From Mercurialis annua (Eukaryota; Streptophyta; Magnoliopsida; Malpighiales; Euphorbiaceae), in NCBI RefSeq assembly GCF_937616625.2, contig NC_065572.1, forward strand, positions 44,357,653 through 44,421,652: a stretch of 64,000 bases of DNA, written 5' to 3'. The position numbers were made by a program, and so were the translations under genes. The notes beneath the pieces are model-generated. The model saw only the letters and a list, made by a program, of their open reading frames with translations, ran no database searches and was not told the origin of the DNA. Below are positions 47,384-59,100 of this stretch, piece after piece. Each line of letters begins with the position of its first letter. Within the stretch, counting starts at the first letter, position 1.

Positions 47384-48581
47384 TGTTAGTAGTATGTGCC
47401 CTAGGGCCATTTGATCATGTATATTTGTAGAACTAATCCCAATGGCAAAGATATATATGTTCTAATTGAACTAAGTGTCTCATCAACTAAGTGTTCATTT
47501 ATTACGTATTGTCCTTATCACATTGTGGTAGAATCTATTCTTAAGGTGTTAAGAATATGAGTTACAGATTTTATTATACATGTGATCTAAATAACAGTTC
47601 ATGATCGATGGGGTCCTACAAATAAGGGCATCGTATTATCCCGGAAAGATTGTCACCTTTGTTTATTCTCCTGATTAGTAAGGAGTTACTAATTATAGGA
47701 AGTAGTGAGTCTCATACTACTTGATGGAGATCAGGATAAACATGTGGACACTCAAGATGTTGAGTGGGTCGAACAAGTGACGCTAGATGACTTATACATG
47801 GTATTTCATCAAAGTCAATTTAATGTCATCTAGTTCATAATTGTACATATGTCCTTTGACTTGCGGTGACACTATCTTGTATATAGGTGATTAGAGATTG
47901 ATACTCCTTATCCCTAGATCTTTCATGAGCTAGGGTCGCGGGATGTGTTGGCTTTAGTTAGTTGTATATGGAGATAGGGGTTTAACAAAGAGAGGATTTA
48001 TCACTCCGGATGAACGGAGAAAAGATTCTATGCTATCTCAAATTGTTCTTGATGGATGATAAAACCTGCGCGGGTGTATATGACTTACTTAGAAAGTTGT
48101 TTCTAGTGGAAGTCATATTTATCAAGAATAAGAACTGAGATGAGGTCATATGATTAAGACAAACAGTGTTTGACTTAACCGTGACACTAGTCGAGATCGG
48201 AATCTTAGATGAAGGGAATTTTGAGTGTACGGTAATTATGAACATTGGTTCATAAAGAATGCATCGAAACATTCATATCTATTTGGGGGTCGTGATATGT
48301 TGCTAGACGTCACTCACGATCTACGAGAATTAACAATTAATGGGAATTAATTATTTAATATAAGAAAGGTGTTTCTTATGACTCTCGTTGCCATATAGAT
48401 GTGAACCTAGTTAGTCACACAGAATAGGGTGTGCAACCGATTGAGTTTACGAGAGATCGATTTCATATACATACTAGCATATCTCGGAAATTAATCTAAG
48501 ATGAAAAACAAGTATAAATTAGGGACTAATTTGTAAGAGTTATAAATTAGTAGGCACCTAATTGTATTTTATCCAAGTTAA

Positions 48582-48812
48582 TATGATGATGTCATGTGAT
48601 GATGTCACGATGATGTCATGTGATGATGTCACGATGATGTCATGTGATGATGTCACGATGATGTCATGTGATGATGTCACGATGATGTCATGTGATGATG
48701 TCACGATGATGTCATGTGATGATGTCACGATGGTGTCATGTGATGATGTCACGATGGTGTCATGTGATGATGTCACGATGATGTCATCTGATGATGTCAC
48801 GTGATGATGTCA
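48582..48812 (+). repeat. 24-bp tandem repeat in U3 of 5' LTR
   Basis: About nine units alternate 'gatgatgtcatgt' and 'gatgatgtcacga', so TGATGTCA recurs about every 12 bp. The last unit makes a CACGTG (G-box core) near 48799. Long frames on both strands here are only translated repeat. The 3' LTR has one unit fewer. Confidence 0.9.
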
Positions 48813-48830
48813 TGTATGTCTCTGTGTGTG

Positions 48831-49030
48831 ACACCTAGCATCCGACGTGTCAGAAGGTGGCAACACCTACGCTTGATGTGTGACACCTAGCATGTGATGT
48901 GTCAGATGGTGGCAACACCTATGCTTGGTGTGTGACACCTAGCATGTGAGGTGTCGAATGGTGGCAACACCTTTGCTTGGTGTGTGACACCTAGCATGTG
49001 AGGTGTTGCATTCTTAAGCAAAGCTCTACC
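48831..49030 (+). repeat. 52-bp tandem repeats upstream of the TATA box
   Basis: Four ACACCTAGCATG-type units start at 48831, 48883, 48935 and 48987, each 52 bp apart, the last partial and ending close to the TATA box. The same array is in the 3' LTR and the solo LTR; the intact element keeps a single unit. Position and repetition suggest enhancer-like elements, which is an inference. Confidence 0.85.
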
Positions 49031-49031
49031 C

Positions 49032-49039
49032 TATAAATA
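49032..49039 (+). promoter_or_regulatory. TATA box in defective copia 5' LTR
   Basis: TATAAATA, equivalent to 32829-32836 of the intact element and 55676-55683 of the 3' LTR. The promoter therefore looks intact even though coding is lost. Confidence 0.72.
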
Positions 49040-49472
49040 GAGGTTGCCTTTTCTCATTCTAAACACACCACACTTAAGAGAGCATATTTGAAGGAGTTCA
49101 TGTAGTCATCAATCACAGAAAAGCTTGGAGAAAGTTTTTCATACATCCCAGCAAGGACGTAATCGAGGCGAGAGTTTGAGCTTAGGGTTGCTCAGCAAGA
49201 GAAACTCTTGCAGATTACTTCAAGGCGAGGATTCAATCAGACGCATACTCGTGTGGACGAGCTTGAGGTCGCCGTACTATCGGGACTACAAGAATCGTTG
49301 GAGAATCGACACAGGTATTCTTCTTACGGTTTCTAGATGCGTGCTTTAATTACTAGATGATACGACGATCCATTTGTTATTGATATGATCAATTTCTGGA
49401 TCCGAATTGTTGGAATTCCAATTTTGAATTGAAATATACGATTCGGACCCTCACGTCCCGCTGCACCAACAG

Positions 49473-49485
49473 TGGTATCAAAGCC
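49473..49485 (+). other. Primer binding site of the defective element, one mismatch
   Basis: TGGTATCAAAGCC lies two bases after the LTR; compared with the intact element's site, one G is A. Eight bases at the 5' end still match, so priming may be weakened but not necessarily lost. Confidence 0.8.
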
Positions 49486-50575
49486 ACCGTATCAGCAAGT
49501 ATTAAAGCTTTACGATTGAATGCATGTATTAATAATCATGGACTTAGGAATTATTAATTGGCATGTAATTTATAATTCCGAGGGCTTAGGTCTTGTTTGC
49601 AAAAACGAGCAAACAGTATTGTGACATTAATTACATTTGATTAAATTCTGTCTAGGAGATTGGTACTTAAGTGGTCCGCTCGTGACCCTCCAATCTATCC
49701 TGTGAATTTTTCTAATGTGATTATTTAACACAATACGTGACTCGCTTGTGCATTATGTTGTCGTCAACAAAACATGCGGAACAAATAATAGTTTGCTCAT
49801 TCTTTTGTGGCTAAAGAATGAGACCTAGGAAGTCCATGATCATACATGTGTGATTGCATGATTCATTTTAGCTTTAATATGTATGAGATGCATGCTAAAA
49901 TGTGTTGTGGGCTTAGTGAGACCGGAATAACTTAAAACCCTAAGAAATCTTCCTAAAAGTAAAAGGATTAAGTTTATATTGATTAATCATTAAATTGATT
50001 TATCAATGGCTCTCCATTGGAGCAATAAACTAACACGCTTTGAGTTATCATCTTGTCGGCTATGGATACATAGGGGTGAGATGATATCGTCAAGAGATGT
50101 TGTCGAGTTTATTGTTAAGCATGCGATGTTGCGGGTGTAGTCGATATAATATACGGCGAGAAAGGCAATTAGGCGTACCTGAGTCGTATATTATTCAAAT
50201 CGATACATCTTTGTTGATTCAATGGGTTAAACTTAACTAATGTGGAAACCCAAGAATAGCATTAAGTACTTGAGGGTGAAAGCATTAGGAGCCGGAAATG
50301 ATTGAACCTCATATGAGATATGATGAACTAGTTGTTCACTTATATATCATTTTGATCCCAAGAATAGCATTAAGTACTTGAGGGAAAGATAAATGAGTAT
50401 AAGAATTCAATCACCCGCTTGAAATCTTTTCCAACAAAGATTCACGTTTCCTATTTTGGAAGTGTAGGATTCGAAAAAGATAGTGGGAGGCCATTTTGAT
50501 AGAGACCAAATCATTATGGTTAAATATACAAAATAACACGAATACTAATTAGAGATCTTTGCTATCTAAAGGATA
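49486..50575 (+). other. Leader of defective copia element
   Basis: Non-coding leader that stays close to the intact element's leader, especially 49790-50575 against 33940-34734, but lacks that element's A/T-tract segment. Similarity falls sharply near 50575, exactly where gag would begin. Confidence 0.75.
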
Positions 50576-53500
50576 ATAAGATTAAATAGAATTCTTTTAA
50601 GTGACATTCACGATAGTAATCGGCTAGTGGTTTAAAACCATTTTTTGATTGATTAAGATATTTAGATGCCTCCAAGGCTTTTGCGAAAAAGAAATGCACA
50701 TTGGTTAACAAAGAAAAGTGTTTTCGTTTGTTAAGATGTAGGACAGTATAAGTCATAGCCGGAAATATTTGGAATATTTAAAAGGCGGTTCGGTCAATAA
50801 AAGAAAGTGTTTCTTTTGTCAAACCGAAATACATTGAAATGGAAATTACATTAAGTATTGTGAATACTTAAAGGGCAATGACGAGAGGAACGACAATTCC
50901 ATCAAGAATGTGTCCATCTCATATTCCAATGTCAATTGCTCATTTAAAAGCTTGGGCATTGAATACCGATGCTAATTCTCACATTTGTTTATCTTTTACA
51001 GATTTAGTAAAGGTGAGAAAGAAAGGAAAAGGATGAAGTAATCTTAAATCTCGGGAATGACGCAAGCGTTGCGACAAGAGCTATAGGATCAACTTCAATT
51101 TTCTTAAATAAACATAAGTTGTACTTAAACAAGTTTTTTGTACTCACCCAATATATATAGAAATATCATATCCAAATTTGTATGACATATTTGGTAGTTG
51201 ATTTTCTATTTACAAAGGATGTTTGTAGTATTATGTTTGATAATACGGAGTTGGGTATAGATATGTAAATGTTCTTTATGACTTGAATAAAGATGTTTAA
51301 TGCAAACGATGTTTTGGAAATTAATACCATAAGTTATCAAACTTCTAAACAACTTTGACATTTAGAATTAGGACATATTGCAAAAGATAGACATAATAAG
51401 TTAGATAGGATGGGAATCTTGAGCAATCAAGATTTTGCATCTCTTTCGATTTGTGAGTCGTATCTTAAAGGCAACATGGCCTGATTATTCTTTGTGGGAC
51501 AAAGAGGTAGAGCTAAAGCCGTTTAAGAGATCATACATAGTGATGTATATGGTACGTTTAAAGAAACGGACCAAGGTAGATACTTATACTTCATTTTCTA
51601 CATCGATGATTTATCACTATATAGTTAAGTTTGTCTTATGAAGAACAAACATGAAGATTTTGAAATGTTCAAATGACTTCAAGAATGAAGTAGAAAACCA
51701 AATTGGAAAAGGTATTAATACTTTACGATGTGATCGAAAAGGGAAGAATACTTGAGTACAGAATTTGGTATGTTCCTAAAAGGAATGTGGTATTATTTTT
51801 CAACGTACTCATTGGGAACACCATGGTTAAATGGTGCGTCTGTCAAGAAGGACGTATCGTACATTGTGGGAATCGATACGGTCAATAATGAGCTATATAC
51901 TGACTTATCCATCTCATTATAGGGTCAAGCACTTCTTACCGCAAATAAAATTCTAAATTAAATTCCAACTAAATTTGCACCATAGATACCTTATGAGATA
52001 TGGTATGGAAAAAGTCTTAAGGATGTTAAGTTTTGAGGGTGTTCGGAAAATATCAGGAAACTGATATCCGATAAATTTGGAATCAAAATCAATCATGGAA
52101 AGGTTATGTTGGATATCCTAAAGACGGTTTAGGATATTATTTCTATATTCGAACCGAACAAACAATCATTGTTTAACGGTGGTAGTCTTTCTTAATAAAA
52201 CGTTTATTCAAGAGGGACACTAAGAAAGGAATATTGAATTAGATGAGGAGTCATCTAGGTACCAACAAAATAATGAATCAATGAAGATTGATCAAACCCA
52301 CTAAAAGCCGGAGTTAGTAAAAGATGTATCTACATTAACAACTCGAAGATTAAGTAGAGTATCTCGTCCACCGTAGAGAGATGGTTTTCCCACATGATAA
52401 ACAAGAGTTGTTTAGTCATGGAGTAAAAGATCAAGTGTTGATCCCTCTACTTATGAGGAAACTATATGTGATATAGATTCTTCAAAATTGGTTTGAAGGA
52501 ATAAAATCTGAAATGGATTCCATATAAAGAAACCAAATTTTAGGAGCTAGTCGATCCATTCAAAGGTATTATACCAATAAGGTTTAAATGGATCTTCAAG
52601 TGTAAAATTGGTACTAATGGAAAGGTGGAGACATTTAAAGCAAGGTTCGTTGCAAAAGAGTTTTGCTAGAGGCAAGAAGTTGTATTGTGAATACACTTTA
52701 TCGCCGGTAGCCATGCTTAAGTCCATCAAGATTTTTCTTACCAAGGCTACACATTCAGATTTTGTGGTTGGACATATGGATGTAAGAACCACATTCCTTA
52801 ATGGTTAAATTAAGGAGTATATCTATATGGAACAAGCCGAGGATTTTGAATCTGAAGAAGGTTCCGAGGCGTGTAAGCTAAAATGATCCCTAGTGGATGG
52901 AAACAAAGCTTCGAGATTCGTCGTCTTGATAAAGTCGTAAGGAGTTACGAATTTATTAAAAACGATGATAAACCCAATGTTTACAAGAAGGTTAGTGGGA
53001 GCAGACTCACTTTTGTGATCTTGTATCTAGATAACATATTACTAATACATAATAATGTCAGAATGTTAACTTCTGTAAAACTTTGGTTTATCTAATACGT
53101 ACTCCCTCAAAGTCCTCGAAGAAATAACTTTTATTCTCAGTGTTGGAATCTTTGGAGATAGATCTAAGAGAATAAGTAGTTTCTCCTACAGGCTCTTCTT
53201 AGGAAAGATATTGAAGTAGTTCAATATGGAAGTTGTAAGCGGATTGATACTAGTTAGCCATGAAATTCTTCTTTGAATAGGAATGTCTTCTGAGACTTCT
53301 AAAGAAAGAAAGAATCTAGCAAAGATACCATAGGCTTTGGCAATTGGTAGTCTGACGTATGTGTTGTCACTTACAAAGCTAGAAATTTGTCTATGCGGTT
53401 AGTGGGACTAATCAGTTTCAATCAAATCCATGTTGAGAACATTGGATGGTCGTTAAGGATATCTTTAAGTACTTATGAAGAACTAAAGATATGGTCTTAA

Positions 53501-54037
53501 CTAATGGAGAACAAGGTTTTTTAAGTAGACCGTTTTACAGATTCTGATTAATAAATCAGATATGGAAGATAGAGAGTCTATCTCCAGATTCATATTTAAC
53601 TATAATGAAGGAGTAGTAAGCTAGAAGTGTTCTAAGCGAGAATCAACTCCAGGTTCCATTATAGAAGCCGAGTATATTATGGCATGAGATGTTGTAATAG
53701 AAGGTGTTTGGATAAAATAGTTCTTAATAGAACTAAGTATGGTTTCTTCCATTAAGTCGACAGTTCCTCTTTTCTGCGACCACAATGGTGCTACTGCCAT
53801 AGCAAAGGAAACTGGGTCTCACAACTTATCCAAACATAAGGAAAGGCATTATCATATTATCTAAAGAAATTGTTTGAAAGAGAAAATTGTTTCTCTAAAA
53901 GATAGCATCAGCCGATAACACGGCTGACCCACTGATAAAGCCCATGACTTAGAGTCATTAAGGTTTACATGACATAGAGTCATTAAGATTTACATCTTGT
54001 AAAGATGGGGCTTAGATATAGTTGCCAATGGCACTAG
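50576..54037 (+). pseudogene. Decayed copia gag-pol remnant
   Basis: Recognisable along its length by homology to 34735-38661 but non-functional. The gag ATG is lost near 50581 and about 0.6 kb of gag is deleted near 50660. The zinc-knuckle region is present as two damaged copies (about 50700-50860). The protease active-site Asp is Asn (50962-50964). Integrase blocks remain near 51360-51880 with many stops. The RT 'PVAMLKSI' block lies near 52700 and the catalytic YVDD reads YLDN at 53024-53035. RNase H is interrupted (stop in the 'TDSD' region near 53540). Three short open pieces (52547-52808, 52883-53095 and 51435-51641) are only fragments of this remnant. Confidence 0.92.
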
Positions 54038-54051
54038 TGCAAGTGGGAGAT
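54038..54051 (+). other. Polypurine tract (defective copia)
   Basis: TGCAAGTGGGAGAT directly before the 3' LTR is identical to that of the intact element, as expected if this cis signal was needed for recent transposition. Confidence 0.85.
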
Positions 54052-56115
54052 TGTTAGTAGTATGTGCCCTAGGGCCATTTGATCATGTATATTTGTAGAA
54101 CTAATCCCAATGGCAAAGATATATATGTTCTAATTGAACTAAGTGTCTCATCAACTAAGTGTTCATTTATTACGTATTGTCCTTATCACATTGTGGTAGA
54201 ATCTATTCTTAAGGTGTTAAGAATATGAGTTACAGATTTTATTATTCATGTGATCTAAATAACAGTTCATGATCGATGGGGTCCTACGAATAAGGGCATC
54301 GTATTATCCCGGAAAGATTGTCACCTTTGTTTATTCTCTTGATTAGTAAGGAGTTACTAATTATAGGAAGTAGTGAGTCTCATACTACTTGATGGAGATC
54401 AGGATAAACATGTGGACACTCAAGATGTTGAGTGGGTCGAACAAGTGACGCTAGATGACTTATACATGGTATTTCATCAAAGTCAATTTAATGTCATCTA
54501 GTTCATAATTGTACATATGTCCTTTGATTTGCGGTGACACTATCTTGTATATAGGTGATTAGAGTTTGATACTCCTTATCCCTAGATCTTTCATGAGCTA
54601 GGGTCGCGGGATGTGTTGGCTTTAGTTAGTTGTATATGGAGATAGGGGTTTAACAAAGAGAGGATTTATCACTCCGGATGAACGGAGAAAAGATTCTATG
54701 CTATCTCAAATTGTTCTTGATGGATGATAAAACCTGCGCGGGTGTATATGACTTACTTAGAAAGTTGTTTCTAGTGGAAGTCATATTTATCAAGAATAAG
54801 AACTGAGATGAGGTCATATGATTAAGACAAACAGTGTTTGACTTAACCGTGACACTAGTCGAGATCGGAATCTTAGATGAAGGGAATTTTGAGTGTACGG
54901 TAATTATGAACATTGGTTCATAAAGAATGCATCGAAACATTCATATCTATTTGGGGGTCGTGATATGTTGCTAGACGTCACTCACGATCTACGAGAATTA
55001 ACAATTAATGGGAATTAATTATTTAATATAAGAAAGGTGTTTCTTATGACTCTCGTTGCCATATAGATGTGAACCTAGTTAGTCACACAGAATAGGGTGT
55101 GCAACCGATTGAGTTTACGAGAGATCGATTTCATATACATACTAGCATATCTCGGAAATTAATCTAAGATGAAAAACAAGTATAAATTAGGGACTAATTT
55201 GTAAGAGTTATAAATTAGTAGGCACCTAATTGTATTTTATCCAAGTTAATGTGATGATGTCATGTGATGATGTCACGATGATGTCATGTGATGATGTCAC
55301 GATGATGTCATGTGATGATGTCACGATGATGTCATGTGATGATGTCACGATGATGTCATGTGATGATGTCACGATGATGTCATGTGATGATGTCACGATG
55401 ATATCATGTGATGATGTCACGATGATGTCATGTGATGATGTCACGTGATGATGTCATGTATGTCTCTGTGTGTGACACCTAGCATCCGACGTGTCAGAAG
55501 GTGGCAACACCTACGCTTGATGTGTGACACCTAGCATGTGATGTGTCAGATGGTGGCAACACCTATGCTTGGTGTGTGACACCTAGCATGTGAGGTGTCG
55601 AATGGTGGCAACACCTTTGCTTGGTGTGTGACACCTAGCATGTGAGGTGTTGCATTCTTAAGCAAAGCTCTACCCTATAAATAGAGGTTGCCTTTTCTCA
55701 TTCTAAACACACCACACTTAAGAGAGCATATTTGAAGGAGTTCATGTAGTCATCAATCACAGAAAAGCTTGGAGAAAGTTTTTCATACATCCCAGCAAAG
55801 ACGTAATTGAGGCGAGAGTTTGAGCTTAGGGTTGCTCAGCAAGAGAAACTCTTGCAGATTACTTCAAGGCGAGGATTCAATCAGACGCATACTCGTGTGG
55901 ACGAACTTGAGGTCGCCGTATTATCGGGACTACAAGAATCGTTGGAGAATCGACATAGGTATTCTTCTTACGGTTTCTAGATGTGTGCTTTAATTACTAG
56001 ATGATACGACGATCCATTTGTTATTGATATGATCAATTTCTGGATCCGAATTGTTGGAATTCCAATTTTTAATTGAAATATACGATTCGGACCCTCACGT
56101 CCCGCTGCACCAACA
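54052..56115 (+). repeat. 3' LTR of defective copia element
   Basis: 2064 bp; the partner of 47384-49471, shorter by one 24-bp repeat unit. The repeat array is at about 55247-55455, the four 52-bp repeats follow, and the TATA box is at 55676-55683. It ends CCAACA before the TSD AGAAT. Confidence 0.93.
55247..55455 (+). repeat. 24-bp tandem repeat in U3 of 3' LTR
   Basis: About eight units of the same 24-bp repeat as in the 5' LTR, with a separate point variant (GATATCATG in one unit). Confidence 0.88.
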
Positions 56116-59100
56116 AGAATGACGCGTTAAAGTGACTTGAGACGCGACAAACTAATCTAGCGTCACTTTTCACGCACAATTTTGCGTAAAATAACCTAAC
56201 CATGCTTAGATAATCGTAACGACGCGTTAAAGATACTTAAGACGCGACATACTAATCTATTGTCACTTTTCAAGCACAGTTACCTATAACCATGCTTAGG
56301 TAATCAGAACGACATGTTAGAGAGACTTGTAACGTAACAAAAGCATGGTAATCGAAACGATGCGTTAAAAAGACTTGAGACGTGACATACTAATCTACCG
56401 TCACTTTTTATGCATACTTTGCGTAATATAACCTAACCATGCTTACGTAACCGTAAGAACGCGTTAAAGAGACTTGTGACGTTACATACTAATCTAGCGA
56501 CACTTTTAACACGCACTTGGCGTAATATAACATATCCATGCTTAGGTAATCGGAACGACGTGTTAAAGAGACTTGAGGCACGACATACTAATTTATTGTC
56601 AATTTTCACGCACACTTTGCTTAGGTAATCAGAACGACGCGTTAGAGACACTTGTTAAGCGACATAAGCATGGTAGTCGAAACGACGCGTTAAAGACACT
56701 TGAAACGAGCCATACTAATCTAGAGTCACTTTTTACGAACACTTGGCGTAATATAACTTAACCACGCTTAAGTAATCAGAACAACGCATTAAAGAGAATT
56801 GAGACGCGACACACTAATCTAGCGTCACACTATTCATGCACTCTTTGCGTAATATAACCTAACCATGCTTAGGTAATCGGAACGACTAGTTAACGAGACT
56901 TGAGACTTGACATACTAATCTATTTTCACTTTTCACTCACACTTTGCACAATATAACCTAACCATGCCTAAATAATCGGAACAACGCGTTAAATAGACTT
57001 CAGACGCGACATACTAATCTAGCGTCACTATTCGCGCACTCTTTGTGTAATATAACCTGACCATGCTTAGGTAATTGGAACGACGCGTTAAGGAGACTTG
57101 AGACGCAACATACTAATCTAGCGTCACTTTTCACGCACACTTTGCGTAATATAACCTAACCATGCTTAGGTAATCGGAACGACGCGTTAAAGAGGCTTGA
57201 GACGCGACATACAAATCTATTGATTATTTTCATGCACACTTTACGTACTATAACCTAACCATGCTTAGGTAATCGGAACGACGAGTTAAAGAGACTTGAG
57301 ACGCGACATAGTAATCTAGCGTCACTTTTCACGCACAATTTGCGTAAACATAACCTAACCATGCTTAGGTAATCGGAACGACGCGTTAAAGAGACTTGAG
57401 ACGCAACATACTAATCTAGCGTCACTTTTCACACAAACTTTGTGTAAAATAACCTAACTTTGCTTAGGTAATGGTAACGACGCGTTAAATAGACTTAAGA
57501 CTCGACATACTAATCTATTTTCACTTTTGACGCACCCTTTGCGTAATATAACCTAACCATGCTTAAGTAATCGGAACAACTCGTTCAAGAGACTTAAGAC
57601 GCGAAATCCTAATCTAGTGTCACTATTCACGCTCTCTTTGTGTAATACAGCCTAACCATGCTTAGGTAATCGGAACGACGCGTTAAAGAGACTTGAGACG
57701 CGACATACTAATCTATTATCGGAACGACGCGTTAGAGAGACTTGTGACGCGACATAAGCATGGTAATCAAAACGACGGCGTTAAAGAGACTTGAGATGCG
57801 ACATACTAATCTAGCGTCACTTTTTGCGCACACTCTGTGTAATATGACTTAACCATGCTTAGGTAATCGGAACGAAGCGTTATTGAGACTTGCGACGCAA
57901 CATACTAATCTAGCACCGCTTTTCATGCACACTTTGCGTAATATAACCAAAGCTTCTTAGGTAATCGGAACAACGCGTTAGAGAGACTTGTGACACGACT
58001 TAAGCATGGTAATCGAAACGACGCGTCAAAAAGACTTGAGACGCGCCATACTAATCTAGCGTCATTTTTTACGCAGAATTTGCGTAATTTAACCTAACCA
58101 TGCTTAGGTAATCGGAACGACGAATTAAAGAGACTTGAGACGCAACTTAAACCATGCTCAAGTAATCAGAACGACGAGTTAATGAGACATGAGACACGAC
58201 ATACTAATCTAGCGTCACTTTCAAGAACATTTTGCGTAATATAACCTAACCATGCTTTGGTAATTGGAACGACGCGTTAAAGAAACTTGAGACGCGACAT
58301 ACTAACCTAGCAGCAGTTTTCACGCACACATTGCGTAATATAACCTAACCATTCTTAGGTAATCGGATTGACGCGTTAAATAGAATTGAGACGCGACATA
58401 CTAATTTAGCGTCACTTTTCACGCACACTTTGTGTAATATAACCTTAACATACTTTGGTAATCAGAACCACGCGTTATATAGAATTGTGATGCGACATAA
58501 GCATGTTAATCGAAACGACGCGTTTAATAGACTTGACAAGCGCCATGCTAATCTAGGGTCACTTTTTACGCACACTTTGCGTAATATAACCTAACCATGC
58601 TAAGGTAATCGGAACGACGCGTTAAAGAGACTTGTGACGTGACACACTTATCTACCGTCACTTTTCACGCACACTTTATGTAATATAACCTAACCATGCT
58701 TAGGTAATCGGAACGACGCGTTGAACAGACTTGAGACACGACAAACTAATCTAGCGTAACTTTTCACGCACTCTTTGCGTAATATAACCTAACCATGCTT
58801 AGGTAATAGGAACGATGCTAAAGAGACTTGAGATGCGACATACTAATCTATTAATCCTTTTCACGCACACTTTGCGTAATATAACCTAACCATGCTTAGG
58901 TAATAGGAACAACGCGTTAAAGAGAATTGTGATGCGAGATAAGCATGGTAATCGACGCGTTCAAGAGACTTGAGACGAAACATACTAATCTAGCGTCACT
59001 TTTCACGCAGACCTTGCATAATATAACCTGAACATGCTTAGGTAATCAGAACGACGCGTTAGATAGACTTAAGAAACGCCAATCTAATCTAGCGTCAATT

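Larger units (their letters stand above)
47384..49471 (+). repeat. 5' LTR of defective copia element
   Basis: 2088 bp. U3 contains the 24-bp repeat array (48582-48812), then four 52-bp-spaced 'acacctagca' repeats starting at 48831, 48883, 48935 and 48987, then the TATA box (49032-49039). It differs from the intact element's LTR by these arrays and by having one rather than two 63-bp units, so it is a separate LTR subfamily. Confidence 0.93.
47384..56115 (+). mobile_element. Defective (non-autonomous) copia element
   Basis: An 8732-bp element has LTRs of 2088 and 2064 bp (TGTTAG...CCAACA), TSD AGAAT on both sides (47379-47383, 56116-56120), a primer-site region after the 5' LTR and a polypurine tract before the 3' LTR. 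LTR substitutions are few (about 15-18 by eye), and the length difference is exactly one 24-bp repeat unit. Leader and terminal internal sequence stay close to the intact element at 31305, but the gag-pol region has diverged far more and is full of stops, indels and a large gag deletion. It cannot encode its own proteins, so any recent movement would have needed proteins in trans. Confidence 0.94.

Noticed and set aside
48558..48804. 80-codon frames on both strands made of a repeated eight-residue unit
   Set aside because: These are the 24-bp LTR minisatellite in translation. The open reading follows from a repeat length divisible by three.
57430..57460. Compensatory base changes proving selection on the ACGCA/TGCGT hairpin
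   Set aside because: Both arms contain CpG, so independent methylation-driven changes give the same paired pattern, and many units have only one arm changed.
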